Assembly (NCBI GenBank): GCA_016946835.1
Contig: JACVTC010000008.1
Span: forward strand, 890,001-905,000
Length of the DNA stretch: 15,000 nucleotides
Direction of reading: 5' to 3'
Source: Neocallimastix lanati (nom. inval.)
Taxonomy: Eukaryota > Neocallimastigomycota > Neocallimastigomycetes > Neocallimastigales > Neocallimastigaceae
Shown here: piece after piece, positions 1-7,648 of the stretch
How the letters are laid out: the number at the start of each line of letters is the position of its first letter
How positions within the stretch are numbered: position 1 is the stretch's first letter
Made by a program: the position numbers and the translations under genes
The notes under the pieces: model-generated
Database searches by the model: none
What the model saw: the letters and a program-made list of their open reading frames with translations, nothing else
What the model was told of the DNA's origin: nothing

Positions 1-388
1 TTTGTTATAATAATAATTTTTATTTAATATTTTTATAGTTGATTATACAACGTTGAGAAATATTTTTAATTGTTAAAATTCATTATTTTTCTAAATAAAT
101 TCTCTTAATAAATTTCATCATTATTTTATAAATTAATTTCTAAAGAACTAATTATTCCATATAAAAAATTTTATATTTATATTATTATAGTTGGTGTAAC
201 TATATTTTCCAATCAAATGTATATAAATATTATTATTAAATAATATTATTATAATAATAAAAATTATTATAATTATTTAATATTATGAACAAGATTATTA
301 TTAAGTTATTACTATTTAATTATTTTAATATTTAAAATATTATAAAATCTTTTACTATTTCTTAATATATATTATTATTATTTATCAA
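1..388 (-). repeat. 3' LTR of element A, truncated by window edge
   Basis: This stretch is identical, with no mismatch seen, to 6315-6702, at a constant offset of 6314. Similarity stops abruptly after base 388 (TTTATCAA), where a polypurine tract begins on the minus strand. In element sense the LTR starts TTGATAAATA. The distal part of the LTR is outside the window. The sequence is almost entirely A and T and rich in self-complementary AAT/ATT blocks around 225-310. No promoter motif can be picked out with confidence in such AT-rich DNA. Confidence 0.95.
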
Positions 389-399
389 GTTTTCCTCCC
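389..399 (-). promoter_or_regulatory. Polypurine tract (plus-strand primer) of element A
   Basis: Read on the minus strand the sequence is GGGAGGAAAAC, directly abutting the LTR start TTGATAA. A G-rich purine run next to the inner edge of the 3' LTR is where RNase H leaves the primer for second-strand DNA synthesis. It stands out because the surrounding DNA has almost no G runs. It also fixes the LTR boundary independently of the repeat comparison. Confidence 0.88.
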
Positions 400-481
400 A
401 TAAGATATAACTTATATCTGAAAAGAATAATAAATAATAATAATAAGGAAAAATATAAATTTAAGGTTGTTAAAATTTAAA

Positions 482-533
<52 letters not shown>

Positions 534-581
534 AAATATAGTAAAAAAAATTAAAAAAAATAAATGAAATAATTTTAATAA

Positions 582-619
<38 letters not shown>

Positions 620-829
620 AAATATAATAATAAAAAATTAAAAAAATAAATGAAATAATTTTAATAATAAATATTTTTTTTTTTTTTCTGGTTTGTTTTG
701 TTTTGTCTTGTTTTCATATAAATGTATTATTGATGAAATAATTGATATTAATAAGGATATTTTATTAATTTATAATAATATTACTGAAATTTTCAAATAA
801 AAATATAAGTTTCTGATAATATTGGATAT

Positions 830-872
<43 letters not shown>

Positions 873-940
873 AAAAATAAAGTGATCTCAAAAGTAATTT
901 CAATTTAAAATTTATTTTTATTTATTATTATTTTTTTTTT
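400..940 (-). other. Non-coding 3' region of element A, between pol stop and polypurine tract
   Basis: No credible gene on either strand. The region is nearly pure A+T with long homopolymers. On the plus strand these are T runs at 486-529, 587-615, 674-687 and 832-868, which are poly-A in the element's transcript. A non-repetitive patch with a few G/C bases lies at 688-830. It is probably the 3' untranslated part of the element RNA. Confidence 0.7.
486..687. repeat. Tandem repeat: poly-T plus 57-58 bp AT unit, two copies
   Basis: A T44 run is followed by a 57-bp unit (530-586), a T29 run, a near-copy of the same unit (616-673) and a T14 run. Both units begin ATAAAAATATA and share TAAATGAAATAATTTTAATAATAAA near their end, differing by small indels. 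This looks like a tandem duplication whose homopolymer lengths then drifted. A further T37 run at 832-868 lacks the unit. Confidence 0.85.
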
Positions 941-3900
941 TTATATTGATACTAAGTACGGTTTGACATTTTTTATATGTATGTTACGTTCTAAAATTTT
1001 ATGTGTGTCAATTGTTTCTAGAACTAAGGTATTATATTTTGATGCTTTTAAAACTTTATATGGTCCTAAGAAAAATGGATCTAATTTTTTTCTTCCTATG
1101 TAGCGAACAAGCACTAAATCTCCTGGCTTATATTTATGATTCATATTATCTCTTGCTTTACTTCTTTGTGACCAGTAGGCATGAGCTTTTTTAATATTTT
1201 CCATAGCTTCTTTAACCCATTTTTGATGTAAAATGAATCTTCTTAAATTGTATTCTTCATTAGTTTCGTTTTTAGCTTTATTGATATCGGAAATTACTAC
1301 ACTAAGAGGCCATAAATCTTTCCTTCCATAGAGAAGTTCGAAACTACTGAATCCAGTAACACTAGATCTTGTAGTACGAAGAGCCCATAAAGAAGCAGGA
1401 ATATAATCATCCCAATTTTCTTGATTGAAACAAAGGTGTCTTAGTATTTTAATTATTTCTCTGTTTCTATTTTCTACCTGTCCATTAGCTTCAGGATGAT
1501 GTGGAGCTACAAATTGTACCCATGAACCATATAAGTCTATCATTGTTTTTGTAATATCAGATGAAAACTGCGGACCATTATCAGTTACAATTATTTCTGG
1601 AACACCGTGTCTTGCAAAGACATCCTTTAAAAAATATATTACGTCTTGACTTTCAATATTTTTTAGTGGCATAGCCTCAACCCATTTTGTTGTATAGTCT
1701 ACGAGTACAATTAAATATTGGTTTCCTTTATTTGTAATAGGGAGAGGACCAACTATGTCAAGGCCAACTCTAACAAATGGTCTTTCGACTGGAGTGGGAA
1801 TATTTGAAAGATTTTTAGTAATCGGTTTTGGACGGTAACATTGACAACGTAAGCATGATTTAACACATTTATCAATATCTTTATACATACCAGGCCAGTA
1901 ATAAGCTTCTTTCAACCTAGAAAGTGTTTTTTCTACACCTTCATGGCCTACAAGATGAGCTTTACGGATTAGAGAAGATTTAACATCCTCATCTTCAATA
2001 ACTTTAAGGAGTTTCCCAGATTTGTCATGAAAAACAAGAGAACCATCATAAAATGAGTAATTCTTTTTAACATATTCTAATATTTTAGGAGGAGCAAATG
2101 AGGAAACGTCATTACTTTCATCATTACTAAGAATAGAGTGAATGGTATTAATTTTCAAATGTTGTGAAGAGGGAATACGAGAAAGAGCATCAGCGAAAAC
2201 GTTATTCTTACCCTTATCATAAATAAGGTCAACTCGAAATTCGTTAAAAATGGCAATCCATCTAAAATGACGATCTTTATTAGGAATACTGTTATAAAAG
2301 AAACCTACAAGAGGTTTATGATCAGTAAAAAGTTTTACAGGAAAGGGAGAAGCAGAGATATAAGAACGAAATTTTTTTAAAGCGAAAATAACGGCAATAC
2401 CTTCTTTTTCCGTAACTGAGTATCTAGTTTCAGCATTTTTGAGACAACGACTAACACAATAAATTGGAAATTCTAACTTGGACGAGTCTTGAATTTGTAA
2501 AAGAACAGCACCGACTGCATACGAGGACGCGTCTGTACGAATAATAAGTGGACGGTTTGGGTCAGGATATTTAAGCACAGAATTGGAACAAATTGCCTTT
2601 TTAAGATTTTCGAAAGCTTCAGAATGAATATTAGTCCATACAAAAGGAACTTTGGGACTTGTAAGTTTATATAAACAATTAGAGAAACCAGCGAAGTTAG
2701 GAATAAACTTACGATAATAACTAATAAGTCCGAGGAAAGAACGAAGCTGAGAAACATCTTTAGGTATGTCCCAGGACATGATGGCTAAAACTTTTGAAGG
2801 AACAGGTTTAATACCTTCACCAGTAAGCATATGACCTAAAACTTCAACAGAATGCTTACAAAAAGAACATTTATCAATATTGATAGAAAATTTATTGTCA
2901 CGAAGGATTTTAAAAAGTTTTTCTAAATCCTTTAAGTGTTGTTCCAACGTGGGAGAATATACAAGAATATCGTCCATGTAAACAAACAAGCAGACACCAA
3001 TGAGAGGCATAAGAATTCGATTCATTTCTCTTTGAAATGTTGCAGGAGCGTTGGTTAATCCGAATGGCATAACTTTAAAATTGAAGTTACCGTATTTGGT
3101 TGTAAAGGCAGTTTTTTCAATATCCCTAGGATTCATTGGAATTTGATGAAAACCAGAGAAGAGATCAATAGCAGAAAAATATTTAGCACCGAATACTGAT
3201 TCTAATAGTTCATCAATAAAGGGTAATGCATATGCGTCTTTGATAGTGATTTGATTTAACCTTCTGTAATCTACACACATACGCCATTTACCATTTTTCT
3301 TTCTTACGAGAATAACGGGAAAAGACCATGGTGAGTGTGACGGTTCAATTAATCCATGCTTCAACAGTTTTATAATTTCTTCTTTGAGAGCATTAGATTG
3401 TTCTAAAGAGGTTTTATAAGGTCTCATTTTGATTGGTTTATTGTTTGTTAGTTCAATGGAGTGTGGTTCAGCTTTAGCGACAGAAACATCATCAATAGAA
3501 TTGATTAAAACATCTTTATATTCATTAATTAATTTATTTAATTTTTTGTTATCAATATTTTTAAGTTCAATATCATTATCTGAACGTTTTGAAAGAGTAA
3601 GTAGTTCATTAGTACTATTACATATAGAGATTCTGTATAATCTGTTTCCAGGAATAGTGATATCCGTAGGATGGGCAACAAGAACTGGTCCAGAATCAGT
3701 TTTTTTGTATAAAGCATCGTCGTCAGGATCAATATATAAACGATAATCCTTATGAACTTGGCGACCAATAATAATATCGTAAGAAGTGTCATCATCATCT
3801 AAAATGTAGAAAGGAACATTAATATCTAAATTTTCAAATTTTAAACATAGATGGACGACCTGATCTGAGGAAATAATCTGTTTTCCGGCAACCTTGAAAT

Positions 3901-5128
3901 AATTTCTTTCTAGTTTAAGGACTTTATGGTTCTTTGCAATAATTTTAAAGAAGGAAGTAGTTATAACATTAGCTTCAGAACCCGTGTCGACTAGGACTTT
4001 AACCATATTTTTGTCAACTGAACCAATAACGGAAGCAATGCCAGCTTTACCAAGTACATTAATTCTTTTAATATTGTCTTTGGGGTTTTCAACAGGGTTT
4101 TGATGAGTCTTTGAATCATCGGAAGGTTCTGAATTTATATTCTTAAAGATATTAATAAGGAAATCACTATCGTTTTCATTTATATTCACATGGTGAACAG
4201 AATTGATTTTCCTTATATCATTAGGATTTAATTTAAGACCTTTGATACATAGCCGTCTAAGGAGTGGACTTACTGCGAATAACTGAGCGAACGTGATTCC
4301 CGCGTTAGTATTATTAAGGGCATCAAATAGGTCGTATTCTTTCCTATTGTCTAACATTAGGATGGTTCTAAGGAAGTCGTAATAATTACTTTTTGTTTTG
4401 TTGCCATCAATTTCAATGTCTGGAGGGTCTTCTAAAGTTGTTGAAGATTTATTTACTTCATCAGGTCCAAGTCTTCTTTTATTTCTAATTTCTTTATTCT
4501 TCTTTTTGGCACTAGTAATGTTTTTCCCACTGATTATTGACGTGTCTAGAATGTCAAGTCTTTCAGTGTTATTATTTTTAGTAGTATTGTCACCACGGTA
4601 ATTATTGTGTTTATATGTTCCGATATCGTGATTTTCTTGTTGTGCTAACAATTGAGTGGCCTTTGTGCTGATAGGAAGTGCACTTTCTTTAAGGTTCCTT
4701 CTCTTCTTGGGTACAACTACATCACGTGACATATTTTTATTTATACTATTTTTGTTACTCACGTGATCTTTCTCAAAATTTGTTTCAGAAACTTTTCTCT
4801 TGATAGCGTAGATAAGGTTTTTGATATCATTTTTATTGGTTGAAGAAGTCACGTGATCTGTGGTAGAATCGTCAGAATCAAGAATATCAGAATTTTCTGA
4901 AGAATACTCATTTTCTGAAGAATACTCATTTTCTGATTGGTAAAAATCATTTTGGAAAAATTTTTTTTCTAAATTTTCAGTCATGTGATCTTCTAACATA
5001 TTTTTATGATTTTTATAATCGACCTTTGAGTCATAATAGTTATCTTCAGAGTCTGTATCATTATCCGAGAAGGTCTCAATTTTATTTATATGGTGGGAAG
5101 ATTGAGAACTTCCCTTAATTAATTTAAA
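941..5128 (-). CDS. pol: Pol polyprotein of element A (PR-RT-RNase H-IN), expressed by -1 frameshift from gag
   Basis: From its first ATG (4999) the frame gives 1352 residues. The frame is open further upstream, without a stop back to a TGA complement at 5171-5173, so it overlaps the end of gag. Translation by frameshift would enter at 5128 and add 43 residues. Residues below count from the ATG. An acidic, low-complexity linker (1-200) is followed by an aspartic protease with DTGS at 338-341. The RT has D612 and YMDD at 674-677. RNase H has D823, E866, D893 and D937. The integrase has a zinc finger H1015, H1019, C1049, C1052 and a D1081, D1140, E1176 triad with the canonical 35-residue last spacing. 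A GPY/F motif lies near 1306-1318. The protein ends about 35 residues later with no chromodomain. Every residue checked is intact. Confidence 0.96.
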   Translation of the reverse strand, partial: FKLIKGSSQSSHHINKIETFSDNDTDSEDNYYDSKVDYKNHKNMLEDHMTENLEKKFFQNDFYQSENEYSSENEYSSENSDILDSDDSTTDHVTSSTNKNDIKNLIYAIKRKVSETNFEKDHVSNKNSINKNMSRDVVVPKKRRNLKESALPISTKATQLLAQQENHDIGTYKHNNYRGDNTTKNNNTERLDILDTSIISGKNITSAKKKNKEIRNKRRLGPDEVNKSSTTLEDPPDIEIDGNKTKSNYYDFLRTILMLDNRKEYDLFDALNNTNAGITFAQLFAVSPLLRRLCIKGLKLNPNDIRKINSVHHVNINENDSDFLINIFKNINSEPSDDSKTHQNPVENPKDNIKRINVLGKAGIASVIGSVDKNMVKVLVDTGSEANVITTSFFKIIAKNHKVLKLERNYFKVAGKQIISSDQVVHLCLKFENLDINVPFYILDDDDTSYDIIIGRQVHKDYRLYIDPDDDALYKKTDSGPVLVAHPTDITIPGNRLYRISICNSTNELLTLSKRSDNDIELKNIDNKKLNKLINEYKDVLINSIDDVSVAKAEPHSIELTNNKPIKMRPYKTSLEQSNALKEEIIKLLKHGLIEPSHSPWSFPVILVRKKNGKWRMCVDYRRLNQITIKDAYALPFIDELLESVFGAKYFSAIDLFSGFHQIPMNPRDIEKTAFTTKYGNFNFKVMPFGLTNAPATFQREMNRILMPLIGVCLFVYMDDILVYSPTLEQHLKDLEKLFKILRDNKFSINIDKCSFCKHSVEVLGHMLTGEGIKPVPSKVLAIMSWDIPKDVSQLRSFLGLISYYRKFIPNFAGFSNCLYKLTSPKVPFVWTNIHSEAFENLKKAICSNSVLKYPDPNRPLIIRTDASSYAVGAVLLQIQDSSKLEFPIYCVSRCLKNAETRYSVTEKEGIAVIFALKKFRSYISASPFPVKLFTDHKPLVGFFYNSIPNKDRHFRWIAIFNEFRVDLIYDKGKNNVFADALSRIPSSQHLKINTIHSILSNDESNDVSSFAPPKILEYVKKNYSFYDGSLVFHDKSGKLLKVIEDEDVKSSLIRKAHLVGHEGVEKTLSRLKEAYYWPGMYKDIDKCVKSCLRCQCYRPKPITKNLSNIPTPVERPFVRVGLDIVGPLPITNKGNQYLIVLVDYTTKWVEAMPLKNIESQDVIYFLKDVFARHGVPEIIVTDNGPQFSSDITKTMIDLYGSWVQFVAPHHPEANGQVENRNREIIKILRHLCFNQENWDDYIPASLWALRTTRSSVTGFSSFELLYGRKDLWPLSVVISDINKAKNETNEEYNLRRFILHQKWVKEAMENIKKAHAYWSQRSKARDNMNHKYKPGDLVLVRYIGRKKLDPFFLGPYKVLKASKYNTLVLETIDTHKILERNIHIKNVKPYLVSI
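4722..4991. repeat. Cluster of CACGTG/AGATCACRTGA motifs inside the pol 5' region
   Basis: The palindrome CACGTG occurs at 4723-4728, 4760-4765 and 4850-4855. An 11-mer TCACGTGATCT (plus strand) occurs at 4759-4769 and 4849-4859, with a one-base variant TCATGTGATCT at 4981-4991. Three copies encode a Asp-His-(Val/Met) tripeptide in pol. CACGTG is the core site of bHLH factors of the Cbf1/E-box type in fungi. Whether this is regulatory or only a protein repeat cannot be told from sequence. Confidence 0.5.
4892..4936. repeat. 18-bp tandem repeat in pol, 2.5 copies
   Basis: The unit ATTTTCTGAAGAATACTC is repeated exactly at 4892-4909 and 4910-4927, with nine more matching bases to 4936. It encodes a repeated acidic SENEYS peptide at the start of the pol linker. 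The length is a multiple of three, so the frame is kept. Confidence 0.9.
5074..5128 (-). promoter_or_regulatory. Programmed -1 ribosomal frameshift signal with H-type pseudoknot, element A
   Basis: In element sense the slippery heptamer T TTA AAT (5128-5122) sits in the gag frame and is followed at once by the gag stop TAA (5121-5119). A seven-base spacer leads to stem 1: GGGAAG (5114-5109) with CTTCCC (5100-5095). One base separates it from stem 2: TCTCAAT (5107-5101) with ATTGAGA (5080-5074). No base lies between the stem 2 5' arm and the stem 1 3' arm, and the last loop is 14 bases (5094-5081). Both stems are perfect. Heptamer, phase, spacer and loop sizes match the established X XXY YYZ plus H-type pseudoknot model. 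Slipping back one base joins gag to the open pol frame. Confidence 0.92.
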
Positions 5129-5976
5129 TGGTCTTGTAAGGATAGAATAGAAGCAATAGCTTTGTTGAGATCAGTCATTTCGTTAGGACAATAGCGTTCT
5201 TCGTGACCTTTCTGATTACAACGATGACATACATGAATCTTCATTTCGGCAAAACTCTTGGTGAGGGCTTCTAAATCGGACTCTTCTTTTGATTGTTTTG
5301 ATTTTTCATTCTTGTCTTTATTTTCGAAAAGTCTTGAGTTATTAGAATTTGACTGTCTTCTTCTTGAAAAGTTGGTTCTCTTTTTAGATTTGTAAAAATC
5401 ACTTTCGTCGTCACTCTCATATTCATTAATGGTTTCTTCAGCTCTTAAAGCATAATTCATGGCATCTTCTAAGGATTTTGGTTGTTTATTTAAAAGAATA
5501 TTAAAAATTGGTGTTCTTCTTTTAAAGGCTTTAGTGTACAGGAATATCTGTCTTTCAACAGATGGTTTGTCTCTATCAGATATTCCATGTAGCAAGTCAC
5601 TATATTCACTGTTAAATTCATTAACTGTTAAATTAGAAATTTTAATATTTTCGAGTTTTGAAAGGTTCTTAATTGATGATTTACCATTATCAATTAATTT
5701 CTCAATCTTTGAAGTAAACTCTTCAAAGGATAACCTTTTGTTCTGAAAGTAAATATTTGTACAAGACTCTTTTAATTTGCCGGTGGTAGTAGAAATACTG
5801 ATTCTTTTCTTTTCTTTTTCAGATAGATTAAGATCTTCAAAAATGTCTTCCAGTTCCATTTTCCATCTGAAAAATTTTGTGTTCTTGGCACCTAAAGCTT
5901 CAATATCCTTTGCCATAGTAGAAGCTTTTTCATAGTCATCTTTAACAGATTTAGAACAACTAGAACTACTACTCAT
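5119..5976 (-). CDS. gag: Gag (capsid-nucleocapsid) of element A
   Basis: The protein has 285 residues from the ATG at 5976. The open frame can be extended to a TTG at 5988, but the in-frame ATG four codons later is the better eukaryotic start (MSSSSS...). The N-terminal two thirds is a Lys/Glu-rich, mostly helical region as expected for a retrotransposon capsid. A basic Lys/Arg/Ser/Asn segment follows, then one CCHC zinc knuckle, CHRCNQKGHEERYC, at about residues 250-263, which binds the element RNA. The last codons (..H L N stop) overlap the frameshift heptamer. The length is typical for Ty3-type Gag. The protein assembles cytoplasmic particles in which reverse transcription takes place. 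Confidence 0.93.
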   Translation of the reverse strand: MSSSSSCSKSVKDDYEKASTMAKDIEALGAKNTKFFRWKMELEDIFEDLNLSEKEKKRISISTTTGKLKESCTNIYFQNKRLSFEEFTSKIEKLIDNGKSSIKNLSKLENIKISNLTVNEFNSEYSDLLHGISDRDKPSVERQIFLYTKAFKRRTPIFNILLNKQPKSLEDAMNYALRAEETINEYESDDESDFYKSKKRTNFSRRRQSNSNNSRLFENKDKNEKSKQSKEESDLEALTKSFAEMKIHVCHRCNQKGHEERYCPNEMTDLNKAIASILSLQDHLN

Positions 5977-6056
5977 TTTGAAATACAAGAAATGGGTTTA
6001 AAAATGTAATAATAAAAAAAATGTTAAAGGAATTTGCTTTCCCGGGAGTAGAATGA

Positions 6057-6068
6057 GGTTCTCCACCA
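6057..6068 (-). promoter_or_regulatory. Primer binding site of element A
   Basis: On the minus strand the sequence is TGGTGGAGAACC, starting one base after the proposed LTR end. TGG is expected opposite the CCA end of a tRNA. The first ten bases are shared with the equivalent site of element B (7328), as is the C at position 12, while the sequence then diverges. That is the pattern of a primer site kept by a common tRNA. The tRNA itself cannot be named from the window. Confidence 0.72.
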
Positions 6069-6069
6069 C

Positions 6070-6702
6070 TTAATAAGTTTAAGGTATTATTTATTTTATT
6101 TTCTTAAACTTATTTTATATCGTTTTACCTTGTTTTATTTTAACAAGTTTTACCGATATTTAATATTTAAATTTACTTAATTATTTAAAAAAAAATGTTT
6201 TATTAAAAATTTATATAATATTTAATCTATATATTAAATATTATAATTCTTTTTATAAATAATTAAAATAGTTAAATACTATAATATAAATAATATAGTT
6301 TATAACTTTATATATTTGTTATAATAATAATTTTTATTTAATATTTTTATAGTTGATTATACAACGTTGAGAAATATTTTTAATTGTTAAAATTCATTAT
6401 TTTTCTAAATAAATTCTCTTAATAAATTTCATCATTATTTTATAAATTAATTTCTAAAGAACTAATTATTCCATATAAAAAATTTTATATTTATATTATT
6501 ATAGTTGGTGTAACTATATTTTCCAATCAAATGTATATAAATATTATTATTAAATAATATTATTATAATAATAAAAATTATTATAATTATTTAATATTAT
6601 GAACAAGATTATTATTAAGTTATTACTATTTAATTATTTTAATATTTAAAATATTATAAAATCTTTTACTATTTCTTAATATATATTATTATTATTTATC
6701 AA
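6070..6702 (-). repeat. 5' LTR of element A
   Basis: The outer 388 bp are identical to the 3' LTR. The inner edge is inferred: in element sense the LTR would run from TTGATAA (at 6702) to TTATTAA (ending 6070), a near-perfect 7-bp terminal inverted repeat, one base before the PBS, giving about 633 bp. It should carry the promoter of the element and its polyadenylation signals, but in this AT-rich sequence TATA-like strings are too frequent to assign one. A second short hairpin, CTTGTT/AACAAG, lies near 6129-6147. Confidence 0.85.
6072..6114 (-). promoter_or_regulatory. LTR-terminal hairpin with AATAAA in the loop, element A
   Basis: A perfect 12-bp inverted repeat (6072-6083 with 6103-6114) encloses a 19-base loop that on the minus strand contains AATAAA. 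It ends three bases before the PBS. The equivalent position of element B has a similar hairpin. Retroviral RNAs also present a polyadenylation signal in a hairpin, so a role in 3'-end formation or in reverse transcription is an inference. AATAAA alone is weak evidence in such AT-rich DNA. Confidence 0.6.
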
Positions 6703-6905
6703 TATTTTGATGCATGTCCAGTAAAAATAATAGAAAATAATAGAAAAATTATTTAGAAAAATTATTAATATAAATATTTATTAAAAATTAATTTTATATA
6801 ATGAATCTTAAAATATATTATTAATATATTATTAAAGACAATTTATTATTATTAATTATTAAAATATTAAATTAAATAATAATATTAAAAATATTAAAAG
6901 AATTG
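6703..6905. other. Spacer between the two elements
   Basis: About 200 bp of AT-rich sequence between the outer ends of the two 5' LTRs. No open frame, RNA gene or repeat of note is visible. It is either host DNA or the outer part of the element B LTR if that LTR is longer than proposed. Confidence 0.6.
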
Positions 6906-7324
6906 TTGATAATATAGTAAAATTAGTTATATTAATTATAACGGAGATTGAATGTTTAATTAAATTGATGTTAATATTAAAATAATTTTTAAATAATGTT
7001 AAACAATATGAATTAATAGTTATAAGTAAAAAGTTATGAATATTTATATTTATTAATTAATTTTAGTGTTTCGATAAATAAAATTTACAAAATTAGTAAA
7101 AAATATAATTATGAAAATAATTTATAAATAAATATTTTCTTTTTTTTTTAAGGAATAATAATAAAACATGTATTTTTTTTATGATAAAATATAATAAATA
7201 AAATAATAAAAGATAAATAAATAAAAAGTAAATATAATTGTTGTAATATAATATTCTTGGAGTAATTCCCTTTTGCACAAACGCCCAACTAACATATACG
7301 GTATTTAATAAAATATCGTATCAA
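6906..7324 (+). repeat. Probable 5' LTR of element B
   Basis: Inferred boundaries only, since the partner LTR is outside the window. TTGATA at 6906-6911 and TATCAA at 7319-7324 form a 6-bp terminal inverted repeat, and the right end lies three bases before the PBS. The proposed start TTGATAA matches the first seven bases of the element A LTR. The resulting 419-bp LTR is shorter than that of A. A different left end is possible. Confidence 0.42.
7296..7321 (+). promoter_or_regulatory. LTR-terminal hairpin with AATAAA, element B
   Basis: A ten-pair stem (7296-7305 with 7312-7321, one G-U) has a six-base loop; AATAAA lies at 7307-7312, across the loop and its closing base. It ends six bases before the PBS, the same place as the 12-bp hairpin of element A, although the sequences differ. 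Confidence 0.6.
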
Positions 7325-7327
7325 AAA

Positions 7328-7344
7328 TGGTGGAGAATCCGGGC
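7328..7344 (+). promoter_or_regulatory. Primer binding site of element B
   Basis: TGGTGGAGAATCCGGGC. It would pair with a tRNA ending ATTCTCC-A-CCA, that is an acceptor strand beginning GGAGAAT, and may extend into a T-stem ending CCCGG. The first ten bases match the PBS of element A. The tRNA is not identified. Confidence 0.72.
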
Positions 7345-7473
7345 GTGCAAACCAAGAATATTATGAAATTTATATTTATATTGATATTTACTTTTTAAAA
7401 AATAAAGACAATTAAATAATTAATATTAAATTAAAATTAAATAATTAATTTTTTTATAATAGTAATATATAAA

Positions 7474-7516
<43 letters not shown>

Positions 7517-7547
7517 GCCTAAAATTATTATGATTATTATTAAATAA

Positions 7548-7603
7548 TAATTAAAGGTAACTGGGAGTTCGAACCAGAATAAAAACGAATAAGTCTTTAA
7601 TTA
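7548..7603 (+). repeat. Leader stem-loop, copy 1
   Basis: A perfect outer stem TAATTAAAG (7548-7556) with CTTTAATTA (7595-7603) encloses an inner hairpin CTGG (7561-7564) with CCAG (7574-7577) and the string ATAAAAACGAATAA. The inner loop GAGTTCGAA resembles the T-loop of tRNA and a Pol III B box, but no complete tRNA can be folded. It is repeated 101 bases downstream. Confidence 0.7.
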
Positions 7604-7648
7604 TTATTATTAGTATAGTTAATTTTTTTTTATTATCATCTTTATTAG

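Larger units (their letters stand above)
1..6702 (-). mobile_element. Ty3/Gypsy LTR retrotransposon, element A (near complete)
   Basis: The element reads on the minus strand: 5' LTR at the right, PBS, gag, frameshift signal, pol, polypurine tract, 3' LTR at the left. The order PR-RT-RNase H-IN inside pol is the Ty3/Gypsy (Metaviridae) order. Only the outer part of the 3' LTR, about 245 bp, lies outside the window. The 388 bp of LTR visible twice are identical, and gag and pol are open with all recognisable catalytic residues, so the copy looks young and possibly active. No target-site duplication can be tested because the left flank is missing. No chromodomain follows the integrase. Host-cell role: copies itself by reverse transcription of a genomic transcript inside Gag particles and inserts the cDNA with its integrase. 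Confidence 0.95.
7248..7364 (+). promoter_or_regulatory. Long imperfect stem enclosing LTR end and PBS, element B
   Basis: A perfect 13-bp stem joins 7248-7260 to 7352-7364 (ATAATATTCTTGG with CCAAGAATATTAT). After an 11-base bulge, TTTGCA (7272-7277) pairs with TGCAAA (7346-7351), and after a C-plus-AAA bulge CGCCC (7282-7286) pairs with GGGCG (7341-7345). The enclosed loop holds the LTR-end hairpin and the PBS. Retroviruses are known to have a U5-leader stem flanking the PBS that affects initiation of reverse transcription. The same role here is inferred. Confidence 0.6.

Noticed and set aside
941-1045. Chromodomain at the end of Pol of element A
   Set aside because: Only about 35 residues follow the GPY/F motif and they lack the aromatic cage pattern.
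5977-5988. Gag start of element A at 5988
   Set aside because: The codon at 5988 is TTG; the in-frame ATG at 5976 is the credible eukaryotic start.
7093-7278. 61-residue minus-strand frame rich in Tyr/Leu/Phe
   Set aside because: Composition follows AT-rich DNA, no motif, and it lies across the proposed LTR of element B.
7560-7580. Possible tRNA gene or Pol III B box at GTTCGAACC
   Set aside because: No acceptor stem, D arm or anticodon arm can be folded around it.
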